Below are positions 50,963 to 60,221 of a stretch of DNA of 64,000 bases, piece after piece. Location of the stretch: positions 1 through 64,000 of the forward strand of contig JAAENC010000834.1 in NCBI GenBank assembly GCA_024224815.1, in the 5' to 3' direction. The notes under the pieces are model-generated. The model was given only the letters and a program-made list of their open reading frames with translations, had not been told where the DNA came from and did no database searches. Both the position numbers and the translations under genes were made by a program. Each line of letters begins with the position of its first letter. Within the stretch, counting starts at the first letter, position 1. The DNA is from Chloroflexota bacterium. GTDB lineage: Bacteria; Chloroflexota; Anaerolineae; Anaerolineales; Villigracilaceae.

Positions 50963-51556
50963 ATGAGCATCATCCGCGCCTTTATAGCGATACCCATCCC
51001 TACTCCCCTCCAAAAGCGGATTTGGCGAGAAACAGCCCCTCTCCGAAAGAGCATCGAGCCGGGCATTATCCGTTGGGTGGTGCCAGAGAATATCCACCTG
51101 ACTCTATTTTTTTTAGGAAACACAGCAGAAGAAGACTTGAATTGGCTTAAAAAGACTCTGCCCGAAGAGATTGTAAAATACCCAGCTTTTGATATTACGC
51201 TAAAGGATGTTGGGGCTTTTCCAAATATCTCTCGTCCAAGAGTAATTTGGCTGGGCATAGAAAATAGCGGAAAGCTTCTCTCGCTGCAAAAAACTGTGGA
51301 GAGGGTAGCAAGTCAAATCGGGCGCGTTCCGGAGAAAAAAGCTTTTTCAGCGCATCTCACGCTCGGGCGTGTTGGTCGTAAAGGGAATAATAAGCTGTCG
51401 AGGGCGAAAATCCGCACAATGCTTGAAAAAAATCCAAGTTATGATTTTGGCAAAGTTCGGGTAAAATCCATCCATCTTTTTGAGAGCCAATTAAAAGAAA
51501 GCGGAGCAGAGTATCGCTCTTTATTTGAAACAGAATTAGGAGAGTTTTTTGAGTAA
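50963..51556 (+). CDS. thpR: RNA 2',3'-cyclic phosphodiesterase
   Basis: A 197-residue 2H phosphoesterase. The two HxT motifs are His45-Thr47 in IHLTLFF and His131-Thr133 in AHLTLGR. It opens 2',3'-cyclic phosphates on RNA to 2'-phosphates. The 3' end overlaps the start of rsfS by 8 nt. Confidence 0.9.
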   Translation: MSIIRAFIAIPIPTPLQKRIWRETAPLRKSIEPGIIRWVVPENIHLTLFFLGNTAEEDLNWLKKTLPEEIVKYPAFDITLKDVGAFPNISRPRVIWLGIENSGKLLSLQKTVERVASQIGRVPEKKAFSAHLTLGRVGRKGNNKLSRAKIRTMLEKNPSYDFGKVRVKSIHLFESQLKESGAEYRSLFETELGEFFE

Positions 51557-51893
51557 CCAAGAATTACACCATGCAATTGTTGATGTTTTAGAAGATAAAA
51601 AAGGCGAGGATATTCTCTTGCTCGATTTGAGAGGGGTAGCAGAACTTTGTGACTATTTTGTGATCTGTAACGGAACCAGCGACCGCATGCTCGAAGCATT
51701 GGGCGATGATTTGGTCCGAAAGATAAGAGAAACGCATCAGATAAAAGGGCTTCTCGAGGGTCGCGGGAGAGATGGCTGGTTATTAATTGACTACGGCGAG
51801 GTGATCGTGCATCTTTTCTCGCCAGACCAGCGTGATTTTTATGCGCTGGAAGATTTATGGGAAGATGCAAAGCCTTTGGTGCATATTCAATAA
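51549..51893 (+). CDS. rsfS: Ribosomal silencing factor RsfS
   Basis: A 114-residue protein of the RsfS/Iojap family, with KGEDILLLDLRG, CDYFVICNGTSDRML and GRDGWLLIDYGEVIVHLF. It binds L14 on the large subunit and blocks subunit joining when nutrients are low. The start is TTG at 51549, with AGGAGAG 5 nt upstream, inside the end of thpR. Confidence 0.94.
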   Translation: MSNQELHHAIVDVLEDKKGEDILLLDLRGVAELCDYFVICNGTSDRMLEALGDDLVRKIRETHQIKGLLEGRGRDGWLLIDYGEVIVHLFSPDQRDFYALEDLWEDAKPLVHIQ

Positions 51894-51914
51894 GGTCTTT
51901 AAACTATAAAGAGA

Positions 51915-51955
51915 AAACCTGACAGATCTTGAAGACCTGTCAGGTTTCGTTTTTA
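51915..51955 (+). terminator. Terminator of the thpR-rsfS run
   Basis: AAACCTGACAG (51915-51925) pairs with CTGTCAGGTTT (51937-51947), followed by CGTTTTT. Confidence 0.88.
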
Positions 51956-51974
51956 ACTGATACCGATCTTAAAT

Positions 51975-52006
51975 AAAAACGCCGAGTTTTAGAACTCGGC
52001 GTTTTT
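51975..52006 (-). terminator. Terminator of ndk
   Basis: AAAAACGCCGAGTT pairs with AACTCGGCGTTTTT. On the minus strand it follows ndk and ends in T residues. Confidence 0.88.
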
Positions 52007-52022
52007 TATTCACTGATTGATT

Positions 52023-52472
52023 TTATTCAAAAATCCAGCGGTCGGTATCGCGTTTCCAATCTACTAATTCATCTTCACTGAACCAAAGAGCGACTTCGCC
52101 TTGCCCATTTTCTACACTATCTGATGCGTGGGTAAGATTGCGTCCTACTTCGAGACCAAAATCGTGACGCACAGAGCCGGGGGCGGCTTCGGTGGGGCGC
52201 GTTGCGCCCATTGTTTGGCGTACAGCGGCTACAGCATTTACGCCTTCCCAAACCATCGCCATCACGGGCGCAGAAGTGATATATTCGATCAAACCATTAT
52301 AAAAAGGCTTTCCTTTATGAATGCCATAATGCGTTTCAGCCATTTCATTGCTGACAGCCATGAATTTTGCGCCAACAAGACGTAGTCCGCGACGTTCTAA
52401 ACGAGCGATAATCTCACCGACCAGTCCACGCTGGACACCATCGGGTTTTACCATTACAAAAGTTCTTTCCAC
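52023..52472 (-). CDS. ndk: Nucleoside diphosphate kinase
   Basis: A 149-residue enzyme that equilibrates NDPs and NTPs. The phospho-His is His115 in GRNLTHASDS, with FVMVKPDGVQRG at the N-terminus. The start is GTG at 52472, because GGAGGA lies at the correct distance and the product begins MERTFVMVKPDG, the usual N-terminus; the TTG at 52484 overlaps that site. It is monocistronic. Confidence 0.96.
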   Translation of the reverse strand: MERTFVMVKPDGVQRGLVGEIIARLERRGLRLVGAKFMAVSNEMAETHYGIHKGKPFYNGLIEYITSAPVMAMVWEGVNAVAAVRQTMGATRPTEAAPGSVRHDFGLEVGRNLTHASDSVENGQGEVALWFSEDELVDWKRDTDRWIFE

Positions 52473-52532
52473 AACTTCCTCCAAAATATTTTTGACTCTG
52501 GTTTCAAACCAAGAGCCTGTTTTCCGAAAAAA

Positions 52533-52557
52533 ACCGCTGGATGATTAGTCCAGCGGG
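52533..52557 (-). terminator. Terminator of the TPR scaffold gene
   Basis: CCGCTGGA / TCCAGCGG with a 7-nt loop, followed on the minus strand by TTTTTTT. Confidence 0.88.
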
Positions 52558-52580
52558 GCATTATTTTATGAGAATTGATA

Positions 52581-55500
52581 TTATCTCAATAGCTTTTCAG
52601 CATTGGTATAGGAGTCGATCGCTTCTTGAAGGCGACCGGCACGCATATAGGCATCACCCAGCATTTGCCAAATTTCTATATTTACGGGGTAATCATCCAA
52701 CGCTTCACGCAAATCGAAGATCGTTTCATCCAAAAGGCGATTTTTCTTTATCAATTTGCTATATTCTTCGAGAGCAGCGGAGATATTTCCTTCATCTAAT
52801 GCCGCTTGCGCACCCATCAGATTAATATCGCGTAACATGGTTGTATCCATTCTGCGCTTGCTTCGTTTCTTCTTCTTGACAGGTAGCTCAGGCGCTTCTT
52901 CAACTTCTTCTTTTGGCTCTGGTTCTACTGGCTTTTTAAGTTCAACTTCTTTCTTTGCCACTGTTCCTTTTCTTGGCAACGCTCCTTCTTTGGCTAATTT
53001 CTCAGCTACAGAGCCAAAAGTCTTTTCTTCTTCAACGGACGCATCTTCTGCTTTTTCTGAAGAAGTCGCTTCTTCTGCTACAGCTTCGGCAGGTTGCCAT
53101 TCTGAGGGCTGCGTTGGCAAAGGTTCTGCAGGCGGATCAACTTCTTCGGTCGCCATCCAATCAGGTAAAGCTTCATCTTCACTTTCTTCAGATTTGACTT
53201 CTTCTTTTTTAGCGGCTTCCATATCCGCAAGCCAGCCAGGGAGATCTTCTTCATCCGAAACCGGAGCAGGTTCTGCCGCAGGAGGAAGTGATTCGCTTGC
53301 GCTATCATCCATTTCTTTGATCCAAGTAGGCGCATCATCAGCTTCACCCTCTGATTCCGACAAGATAGGCTCCGGTTCAACTTGCGGTGCTTCTTCCTCT
53401 TCCAGGCTGGCAATATCCGGCATGGCAATTTCTTCTGTCTTCTCTTCAACAACCAAAGGAGCTTCCGGTGCAGGAGGTTCTTCGTCGATCACATCCTTCG
53501 CTTTCTCTACCCATTCGGGTGTTTCTTCTTCAACTTCATCTTCTAACCATGCGGGCGTAGCATCTACATCTTCTGCTACAGGTTGATCTTCTACAGGAGC
53601 AGATTCGCTCGTTTCTTCTAGTGCTTCACTTTCAGCACTCGCTTCCTGAGACTTTTTAACCCATTCAGGTGCGTCTTCTGTACGAGCATTAGGATCAGTA
53701 ATTAATTCTTCCGCTTTTGCGCCCTGATTAGCCGCAAGACTTTCGAGCCAATTCATTGCGGCATCCTGATCGTCAGCGGATGCGCCCAAATCACCAATTG
53801 CGGGATCGGAAATAAGCGTTTCTTCCTCGATATTTGGGCTTGCTTCCGTTTCAAGAACAGGAGTCTCTTCTTCAACTTCATCTGCTACTACCGGTTGAGC
53901 ATCTTCTACGGGAGCAGATTCACTCGTTTCTTCCAGCATTTCGCTTTCAGCACTCACTTCCTGAGACTTTTTAACCCACTCAGGAGCATCTTCTGTGCGA
54001 GCGTCGGGATCAGTAATTAACTCTTCTGCTTTTGCACCCTGATTAGCCGCAAGACTTTCGAGCCAATTCATTGCGGCATCTTGATCGTCAGCAGATGTGC
54101 CCAATGCACCAATTGCGGGATCAGAAATCGGGCTTTCTTCTGTTGCAGTCTCTTCAGCTGCGGGAGCAACTTCGGCGGCAGGTTCTTCAGCAAGAACTTC
54201 TTCATCCGCGCTCATATCATTGAGCCAGGCATATTCATCATCTGATTCAGTTGCAGGTGTTTCTATATCTTCAGAAACCGGGGTTTCTTCTTTGCTATCA
54301 TCCAGCCACGCGGGAATATCCTCTGCTTTTTCTGCGGCGGGTTCTTCTTCGTCTTTTAACCATGCAGGCATAGCATCTGAATCTTCTTCTACTTCATCAG
54401 TTGCTGGGGTTTCTTCTGCATCTTCTTCTACTTTATCAATTGCCGAACTTTCTTCTACTTCTTCGCTACTTACTTCTTGTGATTTTTTGACCCATTCAGG
54501 TGCATCTTCTGTTCGTGCATTCGGGTCAGTAATTAGCTCTTCGGCTTTTGCTCCCTGATTTACAGCGAGATTTTCGAGCCAATTCATTGCGGCATCTTGA
54601 TCATCTTCAGAAGTGCCTAATGCGCCGATAAGCGCATCGTCAATTACAGCTTCGCTTTCAGGGCTTTCAGCGGCAGGTTTTTCTGCTACAGTTTCTTCTA
54701 CAGCATCTTCGCCCAAGAGATCGCTGATCCACTCATCAGTTCCTTCTTCGTCTCCGAGATCATTTTCATCTGCTGCGATCTCTTCAGGGGCGGGAGCAAT
54801 GGATTTCATCCAATCTGGCATTTCGCCTTCTTCGATCTCTTCTGCACCATCGCCATCATCTGATTTTTCTTCAGGTGCCGAGCTGTCAAAGAATGAGGTC
54901 GGTTCTTCTTCACCGGATGAGTTTCCCCACCCAGCTTCACGCATAAAGTCGGGGATGCCCTCTTCAGGAGAATCTTTTGAAAGGGAATCACCTTTAGGGT
55001 CAGGGGCGTTTCCATCTTCTTTTAACCAGTCAGGTTCTTCATTTTTATCTTTATCTTCTGAAATTCCCATAGAATCACTCCATCCACTTTCTAGTTGCGG
55101 GGTATCACCGGGATGCCAATCCAGTCGTTCCAGGCTAATTGATGCGTCGGGGACTTCATCTATTTTAAAGATGGAGCCTTTCGCAAAGGCAGCATAGGGG
55201 TCTAGCGCATTAACGCGCTGACGATAAACTTCTGCGCTTTCAGCACGGCTTGTTTCTGGCAAAATTTCAACCAATATACGGTTGGCATCAAAACAATAAG
55301 GGTATTTTACAAGTAAACTAGATGCTATTTCTGAGGCTTTTACACGTTGCCCCGAAAGGAAATAGGTATTTGCAAGCAAAACCTGCATGTCTAAACGGCC
55401 TGGGTCTTGCGCTTCCACACTTAAAATCTCGGCAAGGGCTTGGGGGTATAACTCCCCTTGCACATAGACATTTGCCAAGGCCCCACTGGTCATGCGCACT

Positions 55501-55883
55501 TTTGGCGGTTGAACACCATCACGTCGTCCGTATAGTCGTTGTAACTCCCCTTGTACTGCCGCATTAGAAGCTTGCACTTCAAAGGCGCGTTGCATATGCC
55601 AAATGGCATCATCCATTTTTTCGTTTTCATCTGCGATCAGGCTCATGCCCACATGAGAGACAAAATCGTTGGGTACAGACATCAATACGCGCGAAAAAAT
55701 ATCTTTTGCCGCTTCATATTTTTTCGTTTCGAGATAAGCTTTCCCCAACAACTTATAGGTTTCAAGATGCTTGGGAAAAGTCTTTAAAATATGGTAACAA
55801 TGACCGATGGCTTCATCTGTATGCCCTTGATCGACCAGAGTTCCAATTTCGTTATTGTAGATCCGTAAAGATACTTTTGCCAT
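52581..55883 (-). CDS. TPR protein with long acidic, tryptophan-motif-rich central region
   Basis: An 1100-residue cytoplasmic protein without signal peptide or membrane helix. Residues 1-240 are TPR helices (GHCYHILKTFPKHLETYKLL, AAKDIFSRVLMSVPNDFVSH). Residues 260-1000 are Glu/Asp/Ala/Ser-rich and probably disordered, with more than twelve short motifs of the form P-x-W-L/M/V/I, such as EPDWLKED, MPDWMKS, APEWVKKS, IPAWLDD, LPGWLAD. Residues 1030-1100 are again TPR (AALEEYSKLIKKNRLLDETI, EIWQMLGDAYMRAGRLQEAI). Three long internal repeats lie in the centre. It looks like a multivalent scaffold; partners are unknown. Confidence 0.8.
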   Translation of the reverse strand: MAKVSLRIYNNEIGTLVDQGHTDEAIGHCYHILKTFPKHLETYKLLGKAYLETKKYEAAKDIFSRVLMSVPNDFVSHVGMSLIADENEKMDDAIWHMQRAFEVQASNAAVQGELQRLYGRRDGVQPPKVRMTSGALANVYVQGELYPQALAEILSVEAQDPGRLDMQVLLANTYFLSGQRVKASEIASSLLVKYPYCFDANRILVEILPETSRAESAEVYRQRVNALDPYAAFAKGSIFKIDEVPDASISLERLDWHPGDTPQLESGWSDSMGISEDKDKNEEPDWLKEDGNAPDPKGDSLSKDSPEEGIPDFMREAGWGNSSGEEEPTSFFDSSAPEEKSDDGDGAEEIEEGEMPDWMKSIAPAPEEIAADENDLGDEEGTDEWISDLLGEDAVEETVAEKPAAESPESEAVIDDALIGALGTSEDDQDAAMNWLENLAVNQGAKAEELITDPNARTEDAPEWVKKSQEVSSEEVEESSAIDKVEEDAEETPATDEVEEDSDAMPAWLKDEEEPAAEKAEDIPAWLDDSKEETPVSEDIETPATESDDEYAWLNDMSADEEVLAEEPAAEVAPAAEETATEESPISDPAIGALGTSADDQDAAMNWLESLAANQGAKAEELITDPDARTEDAPEWVKKSQEVSAESEMLEETSESAPVEDAQPVVADEVEEETPVLETEASPNIEEETLISDPAIGDLGASADDQDAAMNWLESLAANQGAKAEELITDPNARTEDAPEWVKKSQEASAESEALEETSESAPVEDQPVAEDVDATPAWLEDEVEEETPEWVEKAKDVIDEEPPAPEAPLVVEEKTEEIAMPDIASLEEEEAPQVEPEPILSESEGEADDAPTWIKEMDDSASESLPPAAEPAPVSDEEDLPGWLADMEAAKKEEVKSEESEDEALPDWMATEEVDPPAEPLPTQPSEWQPAEAVAEEATSSEKAEDASVEEEKTFGSVAEKLAKEGALPRKGTVAKKEVELKKPVEPEPKEEVEEAPELPVKKKKRSKRRMDTTMLRDINLMGAQAALDEGNISAALEEYSKLIKKNRLLDETIFDLREALDDYPVNIEIWQMLGDAYMRAGRLQEAIDSYTNAEKLLR
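53641..53813 (-). repeat. Intragenic repeat, unit C
   Basis: About 173 bp encoding the segment with DDQDAAMNWLESLAANQGAK and EDAPEWVKKSQE. Nearly identical to 53955-54127 at a period of 314 bp; the similarity runs further upstream into the ESAPVED segment. Confidence 0.85.
53955..54127 (-). repeat. Intragenic repeat, unit B
   Basis: The middle copy of the same coding repeat, with few synonymous changes relative to 53641-53813, which implies a recent duplication or gene conversion. Confidence 0.85.
54472..54640 (-). repeat. Intragenic repeat, unit A (more diverged)
   Basis: The N-terminal copy, encoding DDQDAAMNWLENLAVNQGAK and the same EWVKKSQE end. It lies 517 bp from unit B and is more diverged. 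Confidence 0.8.
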
Positions 55884-55953
55884 ATCTGCACACTCCTCTG
55901 CTTAGTATGCACTATTCCTTAATATTCCGCAAGTTATTTTCTCTAGTACTAAG

Positions 55954-57249
55954 CTACTGATAAAAAAGCGGTAGCGGCTGGACGCTTTTATCACTAAAAA
56001 GATGCGCTTTCAGCACTTCTGCGCGGGCTTCTTTTAAAAGCTCAGGCCGATTAGCATGGATGGTAAAAATCGGCTCCCCGGCTTCTACAAAATCACCTAC
56101 ATTGTGATGGATAATGAAACCTACCGCATGATCGACAGGGTCGCCCTTTTTAGCACGTCCTGCTCCGAGAGCAACTGCCGCTTCTCCTACGAGCCGTGCG
56201 TGGATTTGGGCCAGATACCCGCTTCGAGGGGCAGCTACGGTCTCAATCAGCTTTGCTTTTGGTAACTTTTCGGGTTTATCAATAAAGCTTACATCACCAC
56301 GTTGAGCAATAATTAATTCACGGAATTTTTCAAAGGCACTGCCATCGTCAATGGCTTTTTCTGCCATTTTACGTGCATCGTCCATATTTTTAGCATATTC
56401 CCCTAAATGCAACATTTGGGCGGCAACATGAAGAGAATGCTCTCTAAAATCGGCAGGGCCGCCGCCATGGAGCGTATCCAGAGCTTCAACAACTTCGAGC
56501 GCATTTCCTACTGCCTGCCCAAGAGGCTGATTCATATCTGAGAGAAGCGCAACGGTTTTACGTCCTGCTAGTTCTCCAATTTCGACCATTCGTTTGGCCA
56601 ACTCTCGTGCTTCTCCTAGCGTCTCCATAAATGCGCCTAAGCCAAGTTTCACATCTAAAACGATTGCTTGTGCGCCAGCGGCAATTTTTTTACTCATAAT
56701 AGATGAAGCGATAAGCGGCATAGAGGGAACGGTTCCTGTTACATCTCGTAAAGCATAGAGCTTCCCATCTGCAGGAGCAAGATTCACGCTTTGCCCTGAG
56801 AGAACCATGCCATGTTCACGAAGTTGTTTTTTAAATTCTTTCGTACTTAGGTCAACACGAAAACCGGGGATAGATTCCAGTTTGTCGAGCGTTCCCCCGC
56901 TGAAACCAAGTCCGCGCCCAGACATTTTCCCAACAGGTAAACCACAGGCCGCCACAATTGGCAAAACAACCAACGAGGTCTTATCTCCTACTCCGCCTGA
57001 TGAGTGTTTATCAATGGCAAGGTCAACTACATCTGAGAGATCAAGGGTATCGCCCGTTGCGGCAATAGCCAGTGTCAAGTCGGTCGTTTCGCGCGGAGTC
57101 ATTCCGTTTAGCAAAACGGCCATTGCCCAGGCAGACGCCTGATAATCCGGGATTTTGCCAATGGCAAAGCCCTCTACAAAAAATTCAATTTCTTCTTTAC
57201 TTAGTTCTTCTTTTTCTCGTTTTTTTATAATAATATCTATTGTGCGCAT
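55954..57249 (-). CDS. pdp: Pyrimidine-nucleoside phosphorylase
   Basis: A 431-residue enzyme that phosphorolyses uridine and thymidine. The signature [18 protein letters not shown] and [19 protein letters not shown] are intact, and a small helical N-terminal, a large alpha/beta and a C-terminal domain are all present. The start at ATG 57249 ([11 protein letters not shown]) fits relatives; a TTG at 57264 is possible. It could also be called thymidine phosphorylase (deoA). Confidence 0.92.
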   Translation of the reverse strand: MRTIDIIIKKREKEELSKEEIEFFVEGFAIGKIPDYQASAWAMAVLLNGMTPRETTDLTLAIAATGDTLDLSDVVDLAIDKHSSGGVGDKTSLVVLPIVAACGLPVGKMSGRGLGFSGGTLDKLESIPGFRVDLSTKEFKKQLREHGMVLSGQSVNLAPADGKLYALRDVTGTVPSMPLIASSIMSKKIAAGAQAIVLDVKLGLGAFMETLGEARELAKRMVEIGELAGRKTVALLSDMNQPLGQAVGNALEVVEALDTLHGGGPADFREHSLHVAAQMLHLGEYAKNMDDARKMAEKAIDDGSAFEKFRELIIAQRGDVSFIDKPEKLPKAKLIETVAAPRSGYLAQIHARLVGEAAVALGAGRAKKGDPVDHAVGFIIHHNVGDFVEAGEPIFTIHANRPELLKEARAEVLKAHLFSDKSVQPLPLFYQ

Positions 57250-57330
57250 TTTGTCTCTTTTCAAAAGGAATAGTGTTTGGAAACGGTTTAATTGTAACCG
57301 ATGTTTTATCTACCCAACAAAAAAAGACTG

Positions 57331-57357
57331 TTGACCCGCTATAGAAAATCATATACA
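57331..57357 (+). promoter_or_regulatory. Candidate promoter of the 94-residue protein gene, apparently leaderless
   Basis: TTGACC (57331-57336), a 15-nt spacer and TATACA (57352-57357), with the ATG 8 nt later at 57366 and no ribosome binding site. Confidence 0.55.
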
Positions 57358-57365
57358 CTCATTCT

Positions 57366-57650
57366 ATGAATAGACATTCATCAACCAGAGGAATGAGTTC
57401 TCTTGATCTCCTTGGAGATATGCCAAAGGCAGAACGGGTTTTGCTCAAAATATTTCTGCGAAACACAAGCATAAGCAAAAAAGAATTTGAGAAAATAGCA
57501 AGAGAACTCCCTGAAAAAAAAGATATTTCTACTGAAGAAATAAAGAAAGCCCTAAAAGCTTTACTTGAAAGAGAGTGGTTAAGGGAAGATAATGAAAATT
57601 ACACGCTCTTACAACGAAAACATCGAGGCAGCCAGAAGAAAGGTTTTTAA
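57366..57650 (+). CDS. Small winged-helix-like protein
   Basis: A 94-residue, highly charged protein. Helices at about 17-33, 36-48 and 56-69 followed by EREWLREDNENYTLLQRK resemble a winged-helix with a beta wing. Its function is not known; a DNA- or protein-binding role is inferred. It is AT-rich and lies 89 nt before the tandem cyclase gene on the same strand, at the edge of the signalling cluster. Confidence 0.6.
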   Translation: MNRHSSTRGMSSLDLLGDMPKAERVLLKIFLRNTSISKKEFEKIARELPEKKDISTEEIKKALKALLEREWLREDNENYTLLQRKHRGSQKKGF

Positions 57651-57727
57651 AAGAACACAGGGGAAATATATGCTCTCTTTAGAGCACAGCAAAAGTAGCC
57701 CTATATTCAAGAGCAAAATGATTGCAG

Positions 57728-57733
57728 TATAAT
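57728..57733 (+). promoter_or_regulatory. -10 box of the cyclase gene, apparently leaderless
   Basis: A perfect TATAAT ends 6 nt before the ATG at 57740. There is no ribosome binding site and no clear -35 box. Confidence 0.6.
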
Positions 57734-57739
57734 TTTTTC

Positions 57740-59305
57740 ATGAATCCTACAAACTCTTCTCCTTTACAAGTAATTGAACCTCGCTTACGGTCTTTTTTAC
57801 CTGCTGATCTATATGTCTCGGCTTGGGTAGACCCTTCACCAACAACACTGGAGAAGGTTTTTACTCATTTGCGAACTCTTCAGCGCATTTTATACGATTA
57901 CACCTCGCGGCATTTATCTGATAAGCCCCCACGCCCTGGAGAAGTACGTCAGGGATGGCAACGTGGAACATTAATGTTTACAGACCTAGCTGGATTCACC
58001 CGTCTGATGGAGGCCAATGCATCCAAAGGACAAGATGGAGCAGCAACCCTACTAAATGTATTGAATGCCTATTTCGCAGAAATGATCGAAATCATAAGCA
58101 AAGCGGATGGGGACTTACTTGAATTTACAGGCGATGCCTTACTCGTACTTTTTCCTGAAGATAAACGCAAAAAAGATGATATTGTCAAAGCTGTTCGTGC
58201 AGGATTGCGTATGCAGCGCGCTATGAGCCATTTTGACAAAATCGAAACACCGCAAGGCAATCTTCATTTAGGCATGCGGATAGGGCTTCATACAGGAAAA
58301 TTCCTTGCAGCCGATGTTGGTACACCACGCCGCATGGAACATGTTTTGCTAGGTAGCGCGGTACAGTTGGCTAAACTTGCAGAAAGTGCAGGCCTGGTAG
58401 GAAAAGTTTGCCTTTCTGAAGCAGCTTTCGAGCGTGTTAAAGAAGATTTTCTTTTTGAAGACCATCAGTCAAAAGATGGTAAACGCAAGTACAAGCTTGT
58501 AGTGGATAATTTCTCAGAAGAAGAGCTTGGGGAATATGAAATATCATCATCTACACGCAGACGATTATCGAATCCTTTACTTATGGACCGTAGCGTCGCA
58601 GGGCTCATCTCTGAGATCACAAAAATGCTTGATTCTATTGAACCACTAGCCAGTTTTTTGCCCTCGCCCGTTTTAAACTTGCTCGTTGAGAGTGCTGCGA
58701 AACGCCATATTTCACCAGATTTCCCCGTACCAACGGTGATTTTTGTCAATTTAGTTGGTTTACCTGAATTGGTTGACCACGCATTACCGGGACAAGAATT
58801 AAAAATTGTCAATACCTTATCAAAAACAGTAGCGCGCATCAATGCAGTAGTCGAAGCACGTGGAGGTGTTCTAAAAAAAATAACCTATCATATCTCTGGC
58901 TCAGATATGGTCATTTATTTTGGCGTGCTAAATGCGCATACAGATGACCAAAAACGTGCGGCTGCGGTTGCCCTCGAAATTCGAGAAATTATTCAAAGTG
59001 TTAAGGTGCCTTCAGTCGGAGGCGTATCAATGGAAGCAAATTGTCAAATAGGGATTAATTTAGGGCCGGCTTTTTCTGCCGAAGTAGGTGAACCAAAGGG
59101 ACGACGTGAATTTAATCTTTTAGGCGACACAGTGAATGTAGCTGCTCGCCTAATGGACAAGGCTTTACCTAATCAGATACTAATAAGCCAACCTATATAT
59201 GAAAAGATTAAAGATACTTTTTCTTCTACATATTTAGGGGACGTTTCTCTAAAAGGAAAAGGTGCACCTACGCCTCTCTATGAACTAACAGGAAAAACTG
59301 ACTAG
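57740..59305 (+). CDS. Tandem class III nucleotidyl cyclase, soluble-adenylyl-cyclase-like
   Basis: A 521-residue soluble protein with two cyclase homology domains. C1 (about 73-245) has both metal-binding Asp residues, Asp82 in FTDLAGFT and Asp132 in FTGDALLVLF, but lacks the Asn/Arg pair later in the domain (GSAVQLAKLAES). C2 (about 330-515) lacks the metal Asp residues (VNLVGLPE, SGSDMVIYFG) but has Asn466 and Arg470 in GDTVNVAARL. One composite active site is thus expected, as in soluble adenylyl cyclase. cAMP is the likely product. It has no membrane helix and begins the signalling cluster. Confidence 0.88.
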   Translation: MNPTNSSPLQVIEPRLRSFLPADLYVSAWVDPSPTTLEKVFTHLRTLQRILYDYTSRHLSDKPPRPGEVRQGWQRGTLMFTDLAGFTRLMEANASKGQDGAATLLNVLNAYFAEMIEIISKADGDLLEFTGDALLVLFPEDKRKKDDIVKAVRAGLRMQRAMSHFDKIETPQGNLHLGMRIGLHTGKFLAADVGTPRRMEHVLLGSAVQLAKLAESAGLVGKVCLSEAAFERVKEDFLFEDHQSKDGKRKYKLVVDNFSEEELGEYEISSSTRRRLSNPLLMDRSVAGLISEITKMLDSIEPLASFLPSPVLNLLVESAAKRHISPDFPVPTVIFVNLVGLPELVDHALPGQELKIVNTLSKTVARINAVVEARGGVLKKITYHISGSDMVIYFGVLNAHTDDQKRAAAVALEIREIIQSVKVPSVGGVSMEANCQIGINLGPAFSAEVGEPKGRREFNLLGDTVNVAARLMDKALPNQILISQPIYEKIKDTFSSTYLGDVSLKGKGAPTPLYELTGKTD

Positions 59306-59450
59306 GAAATTATTTTCATAAAAAATATTATCTCCATAAACCTTCGTTTAAATATAAAGATAAAATCTATATTTAAAGTCTTCTTGGAAAGTTTATACAG
59401 TATAATTTCCCAAACTTAATAAAACATACTCTTATCTATAGGAGAGAAAG

Positions 59451-60206
59451 ATGGCTCAAATCATTTCAGTTCATTCATTTCGTGGGGGAACGGGAAAATC
59501 AAATACAACAGCAAACCTTTCGGCCCTGCTTGCTAAAAAAGGCTTTCGTGTGGGTGTTGTTGATACCGATATTCAATCTCCGGGTATCCACGTTCTTTTC
59601 AATTTAGATGAAGGAGATATGAATCACTCTCTAAATGATTACCTTTGGGGAAAATGCAAAATTGAAGAAGCTGCCCATGATGTTTCTGGACGTCTCGGCG
59701 CAGACATCCAAGGGCAAATATTTCTAATCCCTTCCAGCATTAAAGCCGGAGAGATTGTTCGCGTACTACGCGAAGGCTATGACGTTGGCTTATTAAATGA
59801 TGGCTTCCGCGATCTGGTCAGTGAACTTCAACTTGATTATCTGGTTATAGACACACATCCCGGATTAAATGAAGAAACCTTACTCTCAGTCGCTATTTCA
59901 GATGCCCTCATCATTATTATGCGTCCTGACCAACAGGATTACCAAGGCACTGCCGTTACCGTTGATGTAGCGCGCAAATTGGATGTGCCCAACTTAATGC
60001 TGCTCGTCAACAAAACACCGAAAGTCTTCGATTTTGACGATGTGCGTGAGCGCGTTGAAAAAACCTATGGTTGTGATGTAGCAGCTATTCTTCCCCATTC
60101 GGATGAGATGATGGCTCTGGCTAGCTCCGACATTTTCGCACTTCGATATCCTGAGCATGAAATAACACAAGGCTTAGAGAAAGTTATTGACCGCATTCAG
60201 GCCTAA
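59451..60206 (+). CDS. MinD/ParA-like deviant-Walker ATPase
   Basis: A 251-residue P-loop ATPase. The Walker A is FRGGTGKSN, with Arg in place of the signature Lys of the KGGxxGK motif. Switch I has VVDTDIQSPG, and Walker B/switch II has YLVIDTHPGLNEE. Such ATPases dimerise on ATP and place proteins at the membrane or regulate secretion and motility. GGAGAG precedes the ATG. It is flanked by its own terminator. A second member of this family begins at 63545. Confidence 0.85.
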   Translation: MAQIISVHSFRGGTGKSNTTANLSALLAKKGFRVGVVDTDIQSPGIHVLFNLDEGDMNHSLNDYLWGKCKIEEAAHDVSGRLGADIQGQIFLIPSSIKAGEIVRVLREGYDVGLLNDGFRDLVSELQLDYLVIDTHPGLNEETLLSVAISDALIIIMRPDQQDYQGTAVTVDVARKLDVPNLMLLVNKTPKVFDFDDVRERVEKTYGCDVAAILPHSDEMMALASSDIFALRYPEHEITQGLEKVIDRIQA

Positions 60207-60221
60207 AGAGCAAATTCAATA

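Noticed and set aside
52756-55197. Long Ser-rich open frames on the plus strand opposite the scaffold gene
   Set aside because: They are antisense shadows of Glu/Ala-rich codons; no ribosome binding sites or domain signals.
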